Origin: Zobellia uliginosa
GTDB lineage: Bacteria > Bacteroidota > Bacteroidia > Flavobacteriales > Flavobacteriaceae
DNA length: 59,987 nucleotides
Direction of reading: 5' to 3'
Assembly (NCBI RefSeq): GCF_900156625.1
Contig: NZ_FTOB01000012.1
Location: forward strand, 1-59,987
Shown here one piece after another: positions 7,359 through 15,498 of this stretch. Every line of letters begins with the position of its first letter. The first letter of the stretch is position 1. The position numbers were made by a program, and so were the translations under genes. Below the pieces are notes generated by a model. That model was given only the letters and a program-made list of their open reading frames with translations, searched no databases and was not told where the DNA came from.

Positions 7359-10121
7359 ATGGTGAACCTGCGATTCAACTGTATCCTTTTTTTTCTTTTG
7401 GGCCATTTGTGCATGGCACAACAAGAAATCTTGACCGAGATTATCCATACGGACGCGAAAAAGGAAGTGATCGAACAAAAAATCGATGCTTTCTTCGCCT
7501 CCCACACAAAAGATATGTCCCCAAGGGAATTGGCCGATTGCTACCACGATGTGGGCAATAAATGGTATCACGAACAGTGGTGGGACACAGGCGGGGAAAG
7601 CGATATCGAAAAGGCCATTTATTACACCCAAAAGGCCTTGGAAATCAAGTCGGGGCTAAAAGACCTGAAAAAGGGATCTTTGGACAACACCCGTTTTAAC
7701 CTCGGTGTATTTTACAGTCTTAAAGGGGAAATCTATAAGGCTCGAAACACTTTCTTGCATATTTCGAACAAGGGAAGTGACGTGGAATGGATACAAAAGG
7801 CCCGACTTGAACTAGGCTACAATTATTTGACCACAGGCGATTTCTACAAGGCCCTGAATCAATTTTCAGAGGTCACCTTATTGGATGCCGGGGTGCCAAC
7901 CTCCCCAAGCACATCGCCATACATTATCGATATCGACGCCCAAATCTTAGTGGCGGAGACCTACGCCGAAATGGACCTTAAGGAATTTTCGAACGAGATA
8001 CGTTTGAACCTCAAAAAAGCGGACTCCCTCATTGGTCTTCACAAAGAACCCGACAAACAATACCGAAGGCGTATCGACCATTTGGAGGGCAACCGACTTA
8101 TCGAAAACGGCAGCTACGAACAGGCCATCGCCAAACACAAGCAAGTACTAAAAGACTCCATGGACCTAGGACCCAGAGATATAGCGAACATACACAGCAG
8201 CATCGGATACTCCCATTTGAAATTAAAAAACTACAACGAGGCCCTCATCCATTTAAAAAGGGCAAATTCCTTGGTTGAAGATTTTTCCCTTCCTTATGAA
8301 AACCTGGGCGATTTTTACCTTGACCAAAATAATTACGAAAAAGCCCTCTATCATTACCAAAAAGCCATTGTAGTGTCAACCGACGGCAGAAAGGGAATAC
8401 GTTTCGATGAGCTTCCGTCCGTTGAGGACCTTGAACTTGCCAGCGAAAAAGTTGTTTTGCTTGGCCATATAATCGCCAAGGCCAACGCCTGGTTGAAGTT
8501 TTACGAATACGTCAAAAACAAAGACCACCTCGACCATGCTTTAAAAACCTTTGCACTTGCGGATCAACTGGTCGATATCATACGATCGGAAAGTACGGAA
8601 TACCAATCAAAGCTCTTTTGGCGCGAAAAAGGGGCTTCGTTGTACGCGAAGGCCGTACAGGCCTGTTACTTGCTCGACAAGCCTAAGGAAGCCTATTATT
8701 ATATGGAACGCAACAAGGCCTTATTGCTTTTGGAGGATGTGTCAGTGGAACAGGCAAAGGAATTGGCACAATTGCCCCAAAAAACCATAGAACGCGAGTT
8801 CAGGCTCAAACAAAATATTTATTTATCGGAAAACGAATTGAGGAATCTTGAACCTACTTCCGAAAGCTCCCTCGATTCGGTCAGGCAACGGGTCTATGAA
8901 AGCAAGCGGGTCTATAATGCTTTCTCAGATTCACTGGCTGCAGCCTTTCCCGACTATGCCAACATCAAAAAACAAGTCCGTTTGCTCTCGCATACCGATT
9001 TTATGTCCGATTACATTTCGGAAGACGAAGCCGTACTCCAATATATCCTTAACGAAGAACAAGGGTACGGTCTGTTGACATCAAGCGAACAAATCACTTT
9101 CTTCAAACTTGAAGACGTAAATAACCTGAACGAACAACTGATAGCCCTCTACGGCCGGTTGACCGACCTGACCACCAGCCGAGACGAGCTGGCGCGTTTC
9201 AATACCTTATCCCACCAAATTTTTAACCAATTGGTACCCGAAACGGTGCACGAGACAATTAAAGGAAAAAAACTGACCCTTATTACCGATTACATCTTAC
9301 AACAAATTCCTTTTGAAGCCTTTGTCACGGACCTCAATGGCCCCACCTACCTTATCGAGGATGCCGAGATCCGGTATGCCTATTCGATGTCGTACCTAAA
9401 CGCCAAAAAACAGGTCGACGACGTGGCCGAAAACGACCTCTTGGCCATAGCCCCTGTAACATTTAACACTTTGGGACTTCCAGAACTTGTGTTTAGTAAA
9501 TCTGAAGTGGAAGAAGCGGAAAGAATCTTTTCCGGAAAAAGGCTGATGAACCAAGAAGCAACAAAAGCAAGGTTTTTAGAACAGGTAAACGACTATAACA
9601 TTGTACATCTTTCTACCCATGCCGATATTGGCGAGGAGAACGACCCTTGGATCGCCTTTAGTGACGAAAAAATGTTCCTAAACGAAGTGTACGCCATAAA
9701 AAACCGGGCCGATATGGTGGTTTTGAGCGCCTGTAATACCTCTATCGGGGAATTAAAAAAGGGCGAGGGCGCCATGAGTTTGGCCCGGGGCTTCTTTCAT
9801 TCCGGGGCGAAAAGTGTGGTATCTTCCCTATGGTCTACCAATGACAAGAGCAGTAAGGAACTTATGGCAGCTTTTTACCAAGGTCTTGATGAGGGGCTCA
9901 CCAAATCGGCCGCACTGCGGAAGGCCAAAACCGATTATATCAACAAGTATCGGGGCAGCAGTATTTCTCCGGCCTATTGGAGCGCTTTGATCATTATCGG
10001 GGATAACCTACCGATCAGGCCTGCCCATAAGCAATGGCCTTATATCTTATATATAGTTCTAGGAATTCTATTGGCCTTAGTGCTTTATCTTCTTGTCAAA
10101 AGAAGGAAACACCTTTCCTGA
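7359..10121 (+). CDS. TPR-CHAT caspase-like protease with C-terminal membrane anchor
   Basis: A 920-residue protein from the ATG at 7359. This start gives a signal peptide (FNCILFFLLGHLCMAQQ); the frame is open upstream but crosses the terminator at 7202-7235. TPR-like helices run through about residues 50-450. The CHAT domain (caspase HetF-associated with TPRs) occupies about 600-880, with the catalytic dyad His754 (VHLSTHAD) and Cys792 (VLSACNTS) followed by GEGAMSLARGFFHSGA. One transmembrane helix near the C-terminus (about 890-912) is followed by KRRKH. Topology therefore puts the TPR and CHAT parts outside the cytoplasm. It is convergent with the sigma/anti-sigma-like pair, two bases apart. 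Its substrate is unknown; a partner encoded nearby is likely but inferred. Confidence 0.9.
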   Translation: MVNLRFNCILFFLLGHLCMAQQEILTEIIHTDAKKEVIEQKIDAFFASHTKDMSPRELADCYHDVGNKWYHEQWWDTGGESDIEKAIYYTQKALEIKSGLKDLKKGSLDNTRFNLGVFYSLKGEIYKARNTFLHISNKGSDVEWIQKARLELGYNYLTTGDFYKALNQFSEVTLLDAGVPTSPSTSPYIIDIDAQILVAETYAEMDLKEFSNEIRLNLKKADSLIGLHKEPDKQYRRRIDHLEGNRLIENGSYEQAIAKHKQVLKDSMDLGPRDIANIHSSIGYSHLKLKNYNEALIHLKRANSLVEDFSLPYENLGDFYLDQNNYEKALYHYQKAIVVSTDGRKGIRFDELPSVEDLELASEKVVLLGHIIAKANAWLKFYEYVKNKDHLDHALKTFALADQLVDIIRSESTEYQSKLFWREKGASLYAKAVQACYLLDKPKEAYYYMERNKALLLLEDVSVEQAKELAQLPQKTIEREFRLKQNIYLSENELRNLEPTSESSLDSVRQRVYESKRVYNAFSDSLAAAFPDYANIKKQVRLLSHTDFMSDYISEDEAVLQYILNEEQGYGLLTSSEQITFFKLEDVNNLNEQLIALYGRLTDLTTSRDELARFNTLSHQIFNQLVPETVHETIKGKKLTLITDYILQQIPFEAFVTDLNGPTYLIEDAEIRYAYSMSYLNAKKQVDDVAENDLLAIAPVTFNTLGLPELVFSKSEVEEAERIFSGKRLMNQEATKARFLEQVNDYNIVHLSTHADIGEENDPWIAFSDEKMFLNEVYAIKNRADMVVLSACNTSIGELKKGEGAMSLARGFFHSGAKSVVSSLWSTNDKSSKELMAAFYQGLDEGLTKSAALRKAKTDYINKYRGSSISPAYWSALIIIGDNLPIRPAHKQWPYILYIVLGILLALVLYLLVKRRKHLS

Positions 10122-10123
10122 AT

Positions 10124-10861
10124 TTATTCCAAGTCCTTTAAAAGTTTAAAGGCTTCCTCTTTTTTATATCGGCCATCGGCAACCAAATCAGTAAACATAC
10201 GGATGGCATTTTCCTTTTCATTTATTTTCAAATAGGCCAGTGCCGCATACCAAAGGGCCTGAGGCCTAAACTCGCCCTTTTCGTTTATGGTCTCATCAAA
10301 AAGGACAATAGCCTTCTCGGCCTGCCCATTTTTAAGATAAGATTGCGCCAGGTAGAAATTGACCGCTTCGGTGTTCTTTGTTTCTTTCAACTGGGTAAAT
10401 AGGGCTATCGCCTGAACATTATCGTTGGTCTCATAGGCCACAAAGGCTTTTCGCTCCAACGAAGTATCGGCTTCCTCTCCACGGGTAATGGCATATACCG
10501 TATTCGGATACTCTTGAAAATGCCGTTCGTACATATCTATATAACCCGACCCTGAAAAATTGTTGTACCCCAACCAGCCCAAACCGACCAATAAAGCTAT
10601 AGAGGCCGCCATGGCCCATTTGCGGTAAACGGTAAACGGTGCTGTTGCGGGCACTTCTTTTTGGATACCTTCTTCGAAGCCTATAAGTTTAGACTTAAGT
10701 TGCTTGGCCTCCTTTTCACGAATAACCTGCTTAAGATCATTTTCAAAATCGAATTGCCGCTTAAATTCACCATCGGTCTCCAAGAGTTCGGTAAATAGTC
10801 TTTCTTGCTCGGGCGTTAGCCGATTCGAAAAGTAATCGTTGAGTAATTGCTCTTTATCCAT
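10124..10861 (-). CDS. Single-pass membrane TPR protein, anti-sigma-like
   Basis: A 245-residue protein. The start at 10861 (MDKEQLLNDYF) is preferred because it lies three bases after the sigma stop codon; the frame extends upstream into the sigma gene. An N-terminal cytoplasmic region (about 1-75: DYFSNRLTPEQERLFTELL...) resembles the helical N-termini of Bacteroidota anti-sigma proteins. One transmembrane helix (about 81-102, WAMAASIALLVGLGWLGY) is followed by an extracytoplasmic part with TPR repeats (about 130-245: AVNFYLAQSYLKNGQAEKA, QALWYAALAYLKINEKENA). Gene order sigma then this protein supports a role as the sigma factor's membrane partner. That role is inferred. Confidence 0.75.
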   Translation of the reverse strand: MDKEQLLNDYFSNRLTPEQERLFTELLETDGEFKRQFDFENDLKQVIREKEAKQLKSKLIGFEEGIQKEVPATAPFTVYRKWAMAASIALLVGLGWLGYNNFSGSGYIDMYERHFQEYPNTVYAITRGEEADTSLERKAFVAYETNDNVQAIALFTQLKETKNTEAVNFYLAQSYLKNGQAEKAIVLFDETINEKGEFRPQALWYAALAYLKINEKENAIRMFTDLVADGRYKKEEAFKLLKDLE

Positions 10862-10863
10862 GA

Positions 10864-11433
10864 CTAGTAGGTATTTTCTTGGATGCGTTCCTTTAATGTT
10901 TTCATACACCTCGATTTGGCCGACTTGACCACATTTTCACTATTGTAATTGCCCGCTTTCATGATTTCTTGAATGGTGTAACCACGATAATAAAAGAAGG
11001 TCAATAATTCTTGGCATTTCGCCCCGAGGTCTTTAAAGTGCTTCTGGAGTAGCTTCTGCTCCCTTGTCAGGTCTGACCGCTCCAGGTCAAGAGTACTTAG
11101 TTGTTCATCAGGCTCGCCTACCCTAGTAAGGTCATAGCTTCCCGAGACTGTTTTTTTGTTCTTCCTCATCCTATCGAAAATTAAATACTTGCCAATAGAG
11201 AACAGATAGGTGGAGATACTGCTGGTCAAGTTTTCTAATTTTCCGTTCATTATGTTTTCATAAAAAACGATATAGGCATCTTGGTAGATATCGATGTTCT
11301 CTTCTTCCGTAAGCTTATAGCGCCTCGCAAAATTCAAAAACTTAGACCGGTTATCTTCATAGACCTTCCGGAGTGTTTCTTCAGAACCTGCTTGAAGTTC
11401 TTCCAGTGTAATATTTTTATCTGTCTCTTGCAC
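10864..11433 (-). CDS. ECF-like sigma-70 family RNA polymerase sigma factor
   Basis: A 189-residue protein with region 2 at about 20-90 (FLNFARRYKLTEEENIDIYQDAY; YLFSIGKYLIFDRMRKN) and region 4 at about 120-185 (LLQKHFKDLGAKCQELLTFFYYRGYTIQEIMKAGNY, then helix-turn-helix ENVVKSAKSRCMKTLKERI). Regions 1 and 3 are missing, as in ECF factors. The frame starts with GTG at 11433; no ATG, TTG or other GTG exists in the first 30 codons. A GATGTTAACC-type element on the same strand abuts this start, suggesting autoregulation. It is probably cotranscribed with the membrane TPR protein. Confidence 0.88.
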   Translation of the reverse strand: MQETDKNITLEELQAGSEETLRKVYEDNRSKFLNFARRYKLTEEENIDIYQDAYIVFYENIMNGKLENLTSSISTYLFSIGKYLIFDRMRKNKKTVSGSYDLTRVGEPDEQLSTLDLERSDLTREQKLLQKHFKDLGAKCQELLTFFYYRGYTIQEIMKAGNYNSENVVKSAKSRCMKTLKERIQENTY

Positions 11434-11465
11434 TTTAATAAACAGGAATTGAAAAGGTTAACATC
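11434..11465 (-). promoter_or_regulatory. ECF-type element abutting the sigma factor gene
   Basis: On the minus strand GATGTTAACC (11465-11456), 15 bases, then TATTAAA (11440-11434), the same arrangement as at five rightward sites nearby. The downstream box ends at the base before the GTG start, so a transcript from here would begin at or just inside the reading frame. It is either an autoregulatory promoter with leaderless or later translation, or an operator. Confidence 0.55.
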
Positions 11466-11702
11466 AACGGCCGCTAATTTAACATTTTTTGTATGCGCTT
11501 CTTGCTTATTGCCGGCATAACTCCCTATAAATTCACATTTGTAGTATTCTTATTACAGTATTTCGCTTCAACTATATAGGGTTGCTATCCAAATCCCCTT
11601 CCTAACCTAAAGTATTAGAAACCTAAAAATCAAGATTATAAAAAGCACACCGAAAAATTATAGAAGCGCTCAATAGACTTCATTTCTATTTTTTTATGTC
11701 TG

Positions 11703-11734
11703 GATGTTAACCTTGACGGACGTGTTTCATAAAA
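11703..11734 (+). promoter_or_regulatory. ECF-type promoter element upstream of Kelch-like lipoprotein
   Basis: GATGTTAACC (11703-11712), 15 bases, CATAAAA (11728-11734). The untranslated leader that follows (26 bases to the ATG) resembles those of the two collagen-like genes at 13.8 and 14.5 kb, including a CAAACATT/CAAGCATT-type run before the ATG. Confidence 0.65.
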
Positions 11735-11760
11735 TGGCAAACAAATAAATATCAAACATT

Positions 11761-12789
11761 ATGAAAATTATAAAATATATAACGATATGTAGCCTCTTTC
11801 TAAGCTTCCTTTCTTCTTGTGATAAAGACTTGGTCGGCGAGGCCAAAGACCTTGAAGAAGGACCGACCAAAGGGCTTCCCGAAGGCGACAGTCTCAGGCT
11901 TGAGATCACCACCGTAACCCATGAAGACCAAATGGGCAGTTTTTACGACAATGGAATGGTAGAGTTTCAGGGTAAAATTTGGTCCGTTGGTGGTTATAAC
12001 AGCTATAGCTTACCAAATTGCAATAGTGATATCTGGAGCAGCGATAACGGTATGAATTGGCGTAGTGTAACCTCTAACCAATTTGGTGCCAGAAGGGGAC
12101 ATGCGACCGCAGTTTTTAAGGACAAGATCTGGGTCATAAGTGGAATAAACACAGATGCTTCCCCTTATGTGGAATACGACGATATATGGTCTTCAACCGA
12201 TGGGGAAACATGGACACAAGAACTGGAACACGCCCCATTCGGACATATGTTCTACCCTAGTTTAACCGTCTTTCACGATAAGATGTTCCTTATCGGGGCA
12301 AATCGAACATCTTCTTTAAAGACAGAAGTATGGTCCACCACTGATGGTATTTCTTGGACCTTGGAAAGCTCTGATCCTTTTCCTCCGAGGGAAGCACACC
12401 AAACCGTTGTGTTTAACGACAAACTATATGTTATAGGAGGACAAGCCGAAGGTATTGCCTACAATGAAATCTGGGAAAGCGACAACGGTTCAACATGGAC
12501 TCGCTTAACCCTTTCTGGCGATATATTTTCCGATAGGTATCATCATGGTGTAGTCGTATATGATGGTAAAGTATGGATTCTTGGAGGAATGGGGCTTCTT
12601 ACAGGACCCTATGCAGATATATATTATTCCGACAATATGGAAGATTGGACCCAATATACCGATTTAGGCCCATCGCCTACTCCCCTGAACAAATTTGCCA
12701 CCCTTAACTATGACGGGGCCATTTGGATCTTTGGCGGTCATGACAATCGTGAACCCATCGGGGAAATCGTAACGCTCGAAGCTATGTGA
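11761..12789 (+). CDS. Kelch/galactose-oxidase-like beta-propeller lipoprotein
   Basis: A 342-residue protein with a lipoprotein signal (LFLSFLSSC, Cys at about residue 20) and an acidic linker. At least five repeats of about 50-60 residues follow: a Kelch-like strand pair such as GKIWSVGG, DKIWVISG, DKLYVIGG, GKVWILGG and GAIWIFGG, then a segment of IWSSDNGMNWR / IWSSTDGETWT type. That pattern forms a beta-propeller. It is probably exposed on the cell surface and may bind a ligand; no catalytic residues are recognised. It is monocistronic, between an ECF-type element and a terminator. Confidence 0.8.
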   Translation: MKIIKYITICSLFLSFLSSCDKDLVGEAKDLEEGPTKGLPEGDSLRLEITTVTHEDQMGSFYDNGMVEFQGKIWSVGGYNSYSLPNCNSDIWSSDNGMNWRSVTSNQFGARRGHATAVFKDKIWVISGINTDASPYVEYDDIWSSTDGETWTQELEHAPFGHMFYPSLTVFHDKMFLIGANRTSSLKTEVWSTTDGISWTLESSDPFPPREAHQTVVFNDKLYVIGGQAEGIAYNEIWESDNGSTWTRLTLSGDIFSDRYHHGVVVYDGKVWILGGMGLLTGPYADIYYSDNMEDWTQYTDLGPSPTPLNKFATLNYDGAIWIFGGHDNREPIGEIVTLEAM

Positions 12790-12913
12790 CTATACACCAT
12801 GAAGACACTTTTATATTAATAAGCGTCTTTATTAATTCTTGGAAGAGGTAATAAATTTCAAAGTGGCTTTGTAAACGAAGAACCAAAATCCGAAAAAAAT
12901 ACCTTCATATAAA

Positions 12914-12942
12914 CAAAAAAACCGAGTCTAACTCGGTTTTTT
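12914..12942 (+). terminator. Terminator after Kelch-like gene
   Basis: ACCGAGT (12921-12927), a three-base loop and ACTCGGT (12931-12937), with an A-run before and six T after, so it could work in both directions. It separates the Kelch gene from the next ECF-type element seven bases downstream. Confidence 0.8.
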
Positions 12943-12948
12943 CATTCC

Positions 12949-12980
12949 GATGTTAACCTATGTGCTTTCCTTACATAGAA
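12949..12980 (+). promoter_or_regulatory. ECF-type promoter element upstream of small peptide and lipoprotein
   Basis: GATGTTAACC (12949-12958), 15 bases, CATAGAA (12974-12980). It directly follows the Kelch terminator and precedes a 30-codon reading frame at 13005 and the lipoprotein gene at 13158, with no terminator between them. Confidence 0.62.
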
Positions 12981-13004
12981 TAAAGAACCCTAAAATGAAA
13001 GAAC

Positions 13005-13097
13005 ATGGACACTTATGAAAAATTAGAATTCCTTAAAAGGATACTCATCCTTGCCTTTATGATAACGATATCGACCCTGATCACACTTGTGGCCTAA
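13005..13097 (+). CDS. Candidate 30-residue membrane peptide
   Basis: A short frame with ATG at 13005 and TAA at 13095, 25 bases downstream of an ECF-type -10 box, the same distance as for the lipoprotein genes of this locus. The product has a charged start (MDTYEKLEFLKR) and then an unbroken hydrophobic stretch of about 17 residues to the C-terminus (ILILAFMITISTLITLVA), so it could be a single-pass membrane peptide. It lies 60 bases before the next gene. There is no family match I recognise; only position and composition support it. Confidence 0.45.
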   Translation: MDTYEKLEFLKRILILAFMITISTLITLVA

Positions 13098-13157
13098 AGC
13101 CCGACTCGACCCTATACTTCGCAATGCTTGCCCATTAACCACTTAAAAGCTTCAATT

Positions 13158-13712
13158 ATGTACACGACAAAACACCTCTATTCAACTTTAAGAAAATTTG
13201 CCACTATAGCCTTCTTACCTTTTCTTATGGGAAGCTGCGAAACCGAAATACCTTTGGAAGACAACGACCCGCCAAACTTTAGTATTCAGATTACAGGAGA
13301 CGGATTTAGCGAAAGCTTTGACCAAGACACCGATTTCAACAGCTTTCAATTGAACCTAAAGAGAGGGGCCACCTATAATTTTATATTGACCGGAGCCGAC
13401 CAAGGCGGGTTAAAGCGATTGGAAATGTATTTTACCCCCGATTACATAGAGATGAACGCCAATCTATACGGGCCATGGCAAATGACCACCTTAACGCCCC
13501 TTACAGATTTAATTTATTGGAACGGCGATCGCTCATCTCCCCTTACCGGAACAGTGTTAGACGGTTCCTTCAACACCAAGGGCGACATTGTTTCCTTGGA
13601 AATCTCCCTCTACCTAGTAGACTATGGAGGTGATACCGGTAGTATGAACAGTTCCAGTGCAGCGTTAAACATCCTTATTGACGACCACGATACGGAAATC
13701 GTATTTTTCTAA
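13158..13712 (+). CDS. Lipoprotein of unknown function
   Basis: A 184-residue protein starting at the ATG at 13158, chosen because the 10 upstream codons are not signal-like. The lipoprotein signal ends FLPFLMGSC with Cys at about residue 27. The mature part is beta-rich (FSIQITGDGFSESF, NFILTGADQGGLKRLEMYF, SLEISLYLVDYGGDTG), possibly an immunoglobulin-like sandwich. I do not recognise the family. It is probably cotranscribed with the 30-residue peptide from the ECF-type element at 12949. Confidence 0.75.
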   Translation: MYTTKHLYSTLRKFATIAFLPFLMGSCETEIPLEDNDPPNFSIQITGDGFSESFDQDTDFNSFQLNLKRGATYNFILTGADQGGLKRLEMYFTPDYIEMNANLYGPWQMTTLTPLTDLIYWNGDRSSPLTGTVLDGSFNTKGDIVSLEISLYLVDYGGDTGSMNSSSAALNILIDDHDTEIVFF

Positions 13713-13754
13713 ATAGATTCGGCGAACCCTCCCCTTAATTTTTTATTCCTTTAT

Positions 13755-13786
13755 GATGTTAACCATAACTTACGTTATGCATAAAA
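13755..13786 (+). promoter_or_regulatory. ECF-type promoter element upstream of collagen-like gene 1
   Basis: GATGTTAACC (13755-13764), 15 bases, CATAAAA (13780-13786), then a 26-base leader nearly identical to that of the next gene copy. Confidence 0.68.
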
Positions 13787-13812
13787 CACCAAACGCATAA
13801 ATAACAAGCATT

Positions 13813-14424
13813 ATGAAAACCACATTCAAAATTTTATTCTTAAGCTTTTTTAGTATCGCAGCATTAACGACTTCTTGTTCAAAGGATGGGGATACTGGCC
13901 CAATAGGCCCCCAAGGCGAACAAGGACCGGCAGGGGAACCAGGTGTGCAGGGCCCGGAAGGACCAGCAGGGGAAGATGGTAACGCCAATGTCATCGCTTC
14001 CGAATGGTTTCCCTTAACTTTTGAAAAAACCATAGTAAACGAACTGCCACATTATAATAGCAACAAAGCAGTTCCCGAAATCACTTCTGAAATCGTTGAA
14101 AAAGGAACAGTAATCGTTTACGGCAAACTAAACGGTTATACCGAAAACGTTTGGCCGGCCGACAAAGTAGCCCAATTTCCGATTACGGTCATGTACAATG
14201 CCTTGGAAAATACCCAAATCGACATTTATAAAGCGTTTATTTCTGAAGGAAACATACAATTCAACCTTACCGAAAACTATGACATCCATGGTGGTGTAAG
14301 CCCATATCATATGTATAGGTATATTATCATCCCAACAAACTCGGTTACGGAAAAATCCCAAAATCCCAACTTCGACAAAATGACCTATCGTGAAGTTATG
14401 GACCATTTTGGACTTGATTATTGA
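13813..14424 (+). CDS. Collagen-like lipoprotein, copy 1
   Basis: A 203-residue protein. The lipoprotein signal ends ALTTSC (Cys at about residue 23). About 11 Gly-X-Y triplets follow ([15 protein letters not shown]...; about residues 26-58), then a beta-rich C-terminal domain of about 145 residues ending KMTYREVMDHFGLDY. Gly-X-Y tracts form collagen-like triple helices, so the protein is probably a surface-exposed trimer with a globular head. It is a close paralogue of the next gene, with the same promoter, leader and terminator. The function of the head domain is unknown. Confidence 0.82.
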   Translation: MKTTFKILFLSFFSIAALTTSCSKDGDTGPIGPQGEQGPAGEPGVQGPEGPAGEDGNANVIASEWFPLTFEKTIVNELPHYNSNKAVPEITSEIVEKGTVIVYGKLNGYTENVWPADKVAQFPITVMYNALENTQIDIYKAFISEGNIQFNLTENYDIHGGVSPYHMYRYIIIPTNSVTEKSQNPNFDKMTYREVMDHFGLDY

Positions 14425-14443
14425 TAAAATCATTTACAAAATG

Positions 14444-14474
14444 AAAAACCGAGGCCTACACCTCGGTTTTTTTT
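14444..14474 (+). terminator. Terminator after collagen-like gene 1
   Basis: ACCGAGG (14448-14454), loop CCTACA, CCTCGGT (14461-14467), then a T-run. The hairpin and its upstream flank are repeated almost unchanged after copy 2. Confidence 0.85.
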
Positions 14475-14480
14475 ATACCC

Positions 14481-14513
14481 GATGTTAACCTTGCTATAGC
14501 CTGCACCATAAAA
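14481..14513 (+). promoter_or_regulatory. ECF-type promoter element upstream of collagen-like gene 2
   Basis: GATGTTAACC (14481-14490), 16 bases, CATAAAA (14507-14513). It lies only seven bases after the T-run of the preceding terminator. Confidence 0.66.
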
Positions 14514-14539
14514 AGGCAAACGTATAAATAACAAGTATT

Positions 14540-15187
14540 ATGAAAACCACAATGAAAATTCTATTCATGACATTTTTGAGCATTACCGCACTGATTACTT
14601 CCTGTTCAAAGGACGGGGATGTCGGTCCTATTGGGCCACAAGGGGAGGAAGGCCCTATTGGCCCCCAAGGAGAGCAAGGTGAACAAGGACTCCAAGGCGA
14701 ACAGGGCCCACAAGGACCGGCCGGTGAAAACGGGGAAGATGGGGAAGACGGTAACGCCGAAGTATATTACAGCGATTGGATTCCTGCAGATTTTACGGGT
14801 ACCTCGGAAACTATACAATATATGAGAATCGATTTTCCAGCATCTATGGAATCTGCCTTTAGAATTAAAAACACCCATATTGTTTTGGTCTATTTCACCG
14901 GTTATGGCGACGGCAACGTTTACCAACTACCCATACTCAATTTTAGAGGAGCCCAATTTACCTTTGGCTATGGTTCTGGTAGTAGTACTTCAAAGGATAT
15001 CATCATAAACGCAAGATCAATAAGCACCAACCCACTGAGCGAGTACGCTATAAGCCCTGAACGAGGGAATAGGTTCCGTTACCTTATCATTCCCCCGAAC
15101 ATTCTCATCTCTTCAAAAGGGAATAGGCCAGATTTCAACAAAATGACCTACCATGAAGTTATGGACTATTTTGGACTTGACTATTAA
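14540..15187 (+). CDS. Collagen-like lipoprotein, copy 2
   Basis: A 215-residue paralogue of the gene just upstream. The lipoprotein signal ends ALITSC (Cys at about residue 23), followed by about 16 Gly-X-Y triplets (about residues 26-73; five more than copy 1) and a head domain ending [15 protein letters not shown]. The signal, the first triplets and the last 15 residues are the most alike, while the middle of the head is diverged. The unit promoter-gene-terminator is duplicated as a block. It is probably a surface-exposed trimer. Confidence 0.82.
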   Translation: MKTTMKILFMTFLSITALITSCSKDGDVGPIGPQGEEGPIGPQGEQGEQGLQGEQGPQGPAGENGEDGEDGNAEVYYSDWIPADFTGTSETIQYMRIDFPASMESAFRIKNTHIVLVYFTGYGDGNVYQLPILNFRGAQFTFGYGSGSSTSKDIIINARSISTNPLSEYAISPERGNRFRYLIIPPNILISSKGNRPDFNKMTYHEVMDYFGLDY

Positions 15188-15205
15188 AAAATCATTTACA
15201 AAATG

Positions 15206-15235
15206 AAAAACCGAGGCCTACACCTCGGTTTTTTT
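15206..15235 (+). terminator. Terminator after collagen-like gene 2
   Basis: ACCGAGG (15210-15216), loop CCTACA, CCTCGGT (15223-15229) and a T-run. It is identical in stem and loop to the terminator at 14448, consistent with block duplication. Confidence 0.85.
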
Positions 15236-15242
15236 ATGCGCC

Positions 15243-15473
15243 GATGTTAAGCATGACCTATGGAAAAGCCTTCCCTTAGTTATTTCCAAAGAGGTTCTAA
15301 TGGATATTGATGAAATCAAAGTTGGGTCTATCTTGGTAAAATCCGATTTTAGCCAAACGATAGACTTTAGATTCATTCTTGTAGAAGGCCATCTATCTGG
15401 AAAAACAGGAAGGGAAAACATTAAAAAAATGACTTACGAAGAAGTTATGCAGTATTTTGGTTTGGAACACTAG
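15243..15473 (+). pseudogene. Remnant of a third collagen-like lipoprotein unit
   Basis: A degenerate upstream box GATGTTAAGC (15243-15252) without a clear -10 box is followed by an open frame that, from the ATG at 15300, encodes 57 residues ending KKMTYEEVMQYFGLEH. That matches the last residues of the two intact copies (KMTYxEVMDxFGLDY), and DFRFILVEG aligns with their YRYIIIP/FRYLIIP segment. Signal peptide, Gly-X-Y tract and most of the head are missing. It is followed by a terminator. I read it as an internally deleted third copy; expression of a short peptide cannot be excluded. Confidence 0.7.
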
Positions 15474-15498
15474 GGTACTTTTTAAACAAAGAAAAAAA

